Shown: positions 3,515-6,216 of the stretch, piece after piece
Layout: every line of letters begins with the position of its first letter
Position numbering within the stretch: position 1 is the stretch's first letter
Assembly: GCA_021819985.1 (NCBI GenBank)
Contig: JAKAEG010000199.1
Coordinates: 1-6,216, forward strand
Reading direction: 5' to 3'
DNA length: 6,216 nucleotides
Source: Nitrospirota bacterium
GTDB lineage: Bacteria > Nitrospirota > Thermodesulfovibrionia > Thermodesulfovibrionales > JdFR-88
Notes under the pieces: generated by a model
Database searches by the model: none
What the model was told of the DNA's origin: nothing
What the model saw: only the letters and a program-made list of their open reading frames with translations
Translations under genes and position numbers: made by a program

Positions 3515-5364
3515 TGACTGCGTTAACCGTCATAACGAGCTTGCTTATCCTGTTTGGCGCTACTCTTATGTTTGCCTCCATTTTGCTTGGAAAAAAGACC
3601 GGCGGCTTTGTCCCTCCTGAATTCAGGCGCCGGTGGCGTACATTGATCACATTTATGTTTTTTTTCATGGCCGGCTATTTCTTTTTCATCTTTGTTTTTG
3701 TGAAACGGTTAGTGTTTCCTATTGAACTTATCACGGGTCTATTATTTATAGGCGGGGCTTTTTTCGTTTTCATTGTGATCAACCTCTCCAGGGACACGAT
3801 CGTCAAAATTCAATCCACGGCCGGCGAACTGGAGAAGGCCGAGAATGCTCTTCGTGAAAACGAGAGGTTCCTTCGCACTGTCATAAATACCGAGCCTGAA
3901 TGCGTAAAACTTGTTGCCCGTGACGGGTCCCTCATCGAAATGAATCCGGCAGGGCTCGCAATGCTCGAGGCCGATTCCCTGGATATCATAAAGGGAAAGA
4001 TCATCTACCAGTCCATAGTCCCTGAACACAGGGATGCTTTCAGGAAACTCACCGAAGACGTCTTTAGCGGGAAATCAGGGAATCTTGAGTTCATGGTGAC
4101 AGGCCTTAAGGGAAGAAAGCTCTGGCTGGAGACGCATGCCGTCCCGCTTCGCAATGACAGAGGCGAAATTATCGCGCTTCTTGGCATAACCCGCGATGTT
4201 ACCAGACGCAAGCTTGCCGAAGACGCCCTTAGAGAGAGTGAGCACTCTTACCGGACCCTTGCGGCAAACCTGCCCGGCATTGTCTACCGTGTTCTCCTCA
4301 GGGAAGGCGGCAGGATGGTCTTTTTCAACGACATGATAACCCAGCTCACCGGCTATAAACCGGAAGAACTTACGAGCGGCAAGGTCTGCTCTCTGGATCA
4401 ACTGATAATTGAGGGTGACAGGAAGAGGGTAACTGCCGGGATTGAAGAAGCAATCTCCCAAAACAGGTCTTTCCAGGTGGAATACATGCTGAGGCATAAG
4501 GATGGGAATATCAGAAATTTCATCGAGAGAGGCAGGCCCGTGCGCGGCAAGGACGGCAACCCGGTCTATATAGATGGTGTGACACTGGACATTACGGAAC
4601 TCAAGAGGACGGAGGAGCAGCTCCGCAAGAGCACCATCGAACTGGAGCGCTCCAACCGCGAGCTGGAACATTTCGCTTATATGGCCTCCCATGACCTCCG
4701 GTCTCCCATTATTGCTTTGTCGGCCGACCTGAAGATGTTTGAAAAACATAACAGGCGGAAAATAGATCCGGAATCCCTGAAATTGATAGACGGCGCCCTG
4801 AGTTCCGCTTTCAGGATGCAGAGCCTCATAACCGATCTCCTGACATATGCCCGCCTGGGCGCAGCCGCGCCTGAAAAAGCAATCGGGACTATAAATCTGG
4901 CGGATATATTAAATGTGGTCCTGGACAGCATTAAAATGGATTGTGAACGGGCCAGGTGCACTATCATCAGGGAAGAACTGCCAAGAGTCCAAGCCGATCC
5001 GACCCAGATGATCCAGCTTTTTCAGAACCTGCTGTCGAACTCGATAAAATTCAAGGGCAAAGAGCTGCCCCGTATAGAGATACGCGCCGAGCGGAAGGAA
5101 ACTGAATGGCTTTTTTCAATAAAAGACAACGGCATCGGTATACCTTCTGAGCAGTCGGAGAGGATATTCGAGCTTTTCCAGCGCGCCTCCAGGGGGGCTG
5201 AGTACGAAGGCACCGGGATAGGGCTTGCTATTTGCAAAAGGATAGTCGAACGGCTCGGCGGACGCATCTGGGTGGAATCCGAGTTGGGAAAAGGCTCCAA
5301 ATTTTACTTTACCATTCCGTTCAGCACGCCCGGCTTAATCGCTACTTCTCCGGTTCCCCATTGA
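3514..5364 (+). CDS. Membrane-bound PAS-PAS sensor histidine kinase
   Basis: A 616-residue sensor kinase. Three transmembrane helices (about 3-26, 43-63, 70-90) are followed by PAS 1 (about 118-232, ending GITRDVTRRK), PAS 2 (about 243-365, ending VTLDITELKR) and a coiled linker rich in Glu/Arg (364-386). The HisKA dimerisation helix has the phospho-acceptor H393 in ASHDLRSP. The HATPase domain has its N box (N505, N509), a DNGIGIP box (538-544) and a GTGIGLAICKRIV box. It should autophosphorylate H393 and pass phosphate to an unlinked response regulator, since none lies in this window and no receiver domain is fused. The first TM pair has only a short connecting loop, so sensing is probably membrane-embedded or via the cytosolic PAS domains; the ligand is unknown. 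Start at ATG 3514 is forced by an in-frame TGA at 3508-3510. All catalytic motifs are present. Confidence 0.93.
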   Translation: MTALTVITSLLILFGATLMFASILLGKKTGGFVPPEFRRRWRTLITFMFFFMAGYFFFIFVFVKRLVFPIELITGLLFIGGAFFVFIVINLSRDTIVKIQSTAGELEKAENALRENERFLRTVINTEPECVKLVARDGSLIEMNPAGLAMLEADSLDIIKGKIIYQSIVPEHRDAFRKLTEDVFSGKSGNLEFMVTGLKGRKLWLETHAVPLRNDRGEIIALLGITRDVTRRKLAEDALRESEHSYRTLAANLPGIVYRVLLREGGRMVFFNDMITQLTGYKPEELTSGKVCSLDQLIIEGDRKRVTAGIEEAISQNRSFQVEYMLRHKDGNIRNFIERGRPVRGKDGNPVYIDGVTLDITELKRTEEQLRKSTIELERSNRELEHFAYMASHDLRSPIIALSADLKMFEKHNRRKIDPESLKLIDGALSSAFRMQSLITDLLTYARLGAAAPEKAIGTINLADILNVVLDSIKMDCERARCTIIREELPRVQADPTQMIQLFQNLLSNSIKFKGKELPRIEIRAERKETEWLFSIKDNGIGIPSEQSERIFELFQRASRGAEYEGTGIGLAICKRIVERLGGRIWVESELGKGSKFYFTIPFSTPGLIATSPVPH

Positions 5365-5486
5365 AGACCGCAACAGCATGTGAGCAAAGGATAAGGCCTC
5401 CTTCAAATAAGATTTCATCTAAAAAAAAGCTCCCATGTCGCTTACAACAATTTTTTCGATAAAAAACCATTCAAAAAATTTATGGT
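5365..5486. other. Convergent intergenic region between the kinase and glgP
   Basis: This 122-bp stretch carries no gene that I can support. It is AT-rich, with weak symmetries such as AAGGA/TCCTT (5387-5403) and TTTTTT-CGAT-AAAAAA (5451-5466). I see no convincing intrinsic terminator for the kinase on the plus strand. Confidence 0.5.
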
Positions 5487-5488
5487 TT
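5461..5488 (-). terminator. AT-rich intrinsic terminator of glgP
   Basis: On the minus strand AAACCAT (5488-5482) pairs with ATGGTTT (5470-5464) around an 11-nt loop. The 3' arm runs directly into a T-tract (to 5461). The 5' arm overlaps the TAA stop codon of glgP (5489-5487). The stem has only two G-C pairs, so efficiency may be moderate. Confidence 0.4.
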
Positions 5489-6216
5489 ACCTCTGCCACA
5501 GGATTTGAGCGGATTCAAGAGGGACCGAAACTTCAGGATGATTCGGTACCACTCGCGCTGTATAGTCCGCGGCTGGACGTGTTGGGGGCACAGTTGCCTT
5601 GTAAATATACCCGTTTCCCGCATCAGCGAATTTCTGGCCCCGCGTCATCGCCTTCCGCGCCGGCTCTCCGCCGTTTGACCCGTCCGCATAGAGTTCCACA
5701 CGAACGGCATCAGGATCGAGATCTCCCAAATAAATCCGGACCTCGAATTCATGATGATCTCCAGTTGTCTTAACAGAGACGGCTTCAAAGCGAAGATGGG
5801 ACCAGTTTTGCTCCAGGGCACGCTTCCAATTCGTTATTTGCGTACTCATTTCCCCCTTATCCGAAGCGCGCTTGCGGTATTCGGCAGCGGAGGGCAAATA
5901 ATATTTTTCGGTGTACTCCCGCACGGACCGGTTAGTGGAATAGCGCGGGGTCAACCGCGCCATGCTCTCGCGAATGCGCGCGACCCATGACACTGGAATG
6001 CCTTTTTTATCCCGGTTATAAAACTCGGGTATCACCTCATTTTCAAGCAGCGCATAGAGAGCTTCGGCTTCAAAAGAATCCCAGGCAGGGTCATCGCCGT
6101 GTTCCTTGCCGTCACCCAGCGCCCATCCCACCTCAGGCGAATAGGCTTCGGCCCACCAGCCGTCCAACTCGGAAATATTGAGGCCTCCGTTAACCAGCAC
6201 CTTCATTCCGCTTGTC
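5487..6216 (-). CDS. glgP: Alpha-glucan phosphorylase, C-terminal part (partial)
   Basis: This is the C-terminal 240 or so residues of a GT35 alpha-glucan phosphorylase of the about 850-residue bacterial type (TIGR02094-like). The enzyme releases glucose-1-phosphate from glycogen or maltodextrin using phosphate and a pyridoxal-phosphate cofactor in the cytosol. The open frame continues to the window edge, where it reads TSGMKVLVNGG, a hallmark of the family. The internal Met at 6206 is therefore not the start. It then shows LDGWWAEAY, GWALGDG and HGDDPAWDS segments followed by the C-terminal domain ending PLESAQILWQR. In longer homologues the Lys that holds pyridoxal phosphate lies upstream and off-window. 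The reading frame is intact to the TAA at 5489-5487. It is convergent with the kinase gene and shows no link to the other genes. Its presence indicates glycogen storage and turnover. Confidence 0.93.
   Translation of the reverse strand, partial: TSGMKVLVNGGLNISELDGWWAEAYSPEVGWALGDGKEHGDDPAWDSFEAEALYALLENEVIPEFYNRDKKGIPVSWVARIRESMARLTPRYSTNRSVREYTEKYYLPSAAEYRKRASDKGEMSTQITNWKRALEQNWSHLRFEAVSVKTTGDHHEFEVRIYLGDLDPDAVRVELYADGSNGGEPARKAMTRGQKFADAGNGYIYKATVPPTRPAADYTARVVPNHPEVSVPLESAQILWQR

Noticed and set aside
4075..4749. 224-residue leftward open frame inside the kinase
   Set aside because: It is antisense to PAS and HisKA codons of the kinase, without a plausible start or domain.
5387..5403. 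AAGGA/TCCTT hairpin as terminator of the kinase
   Set aside because: The stem is only 5 bp with a 7-nt loop, and no T-run follows on the plus strand.
1..6216. CRISPR array, tRNA, rRNA or riboswitch
   Set aside because: I saw no regularly spaced direct repeats, no cloverleaf with a CCA-type acceptor pattern, and no conserved riboswitch core on either strand.

Overview
The window looks like chromosomal DNA of an anaerobic, selenoprotein-capable Gram-negative bacterium. Nitrospirota (Thermodesulfovibrionia-like) or Desulfobacterota fits best, judging by mixed base composition, the small secreted CxxCH cytochrome, the PAS-PAS histidine kinase and the ArsS-type radical SAM enzyme. This taxonomic guess is inference; no marker gene is present.

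Layout. (1) Positions 1-111 hold the 3' end of a rightward transposase, probably ISKra4-like, and the right end of its insertion sequence. (2) Leftward from 1391 runs a two-gene operon: a TetR/AcrR regulator (1391 to 798) followed 9 bp later by an ArsS-like radical SAM gene (788 to 96). The radical SAM gene lacks its C-terminal third because the IS sits in it. (3) The TetR gene is interrupted by an in-frame TGA (codon 103) exactly where relatives carry a conserved Cys in a G-C-hydrophobic motif. The reading frame continues for 94 conserved codons. A perfect 6-bp hairpin with a 7-nt loop lies downstream at the spacing and loop composition expected for a bacterial SECIS element. I read it as a selenocysteine-containing TetR regulator. 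(4) The 210-bp region 1392-1601 is a divergent control region with two related palindromes, one inside the TetR promoter and one in front of the rightward gene. (5) Gene 1602-2030 starts as a secreted monohaem cytochrome c but ends as the last membrane helix of a DUF2721-like protein, an apparent deletion fusion. (6) A small SHOCT-domain membrane protein runs leftward (2318 to 2064) from a recognisable promoter that contains a 9-bp inverted repeat. (7) A duplicated HPP-like integral membrane protein (2494-3435) and a membrane-bound PAS-PAS sensor histidine kinase (3514-5364) run rightward. (8) The C-terminal third of an alpha-glucan phosphorylase (glgP) enters from the right edge on the minus strand and ends in an AT-rich terminator.

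How they may work together. The regulator, its own operator-like sites and the radical SAM gene look like a small autoregulated stress or metalloid/thiol-reactive-compound module in which the sensing residue would be selenium instead of sulfur. The IS has probably inactivated the enzyme part. The region shows two rearrangements close together (IS insertion in arsS, deletion fusion of the cytochrome), so it is a plastic stretch. The HPP-like protein, kinase and phosphorylase have no visible functional link to the operon.
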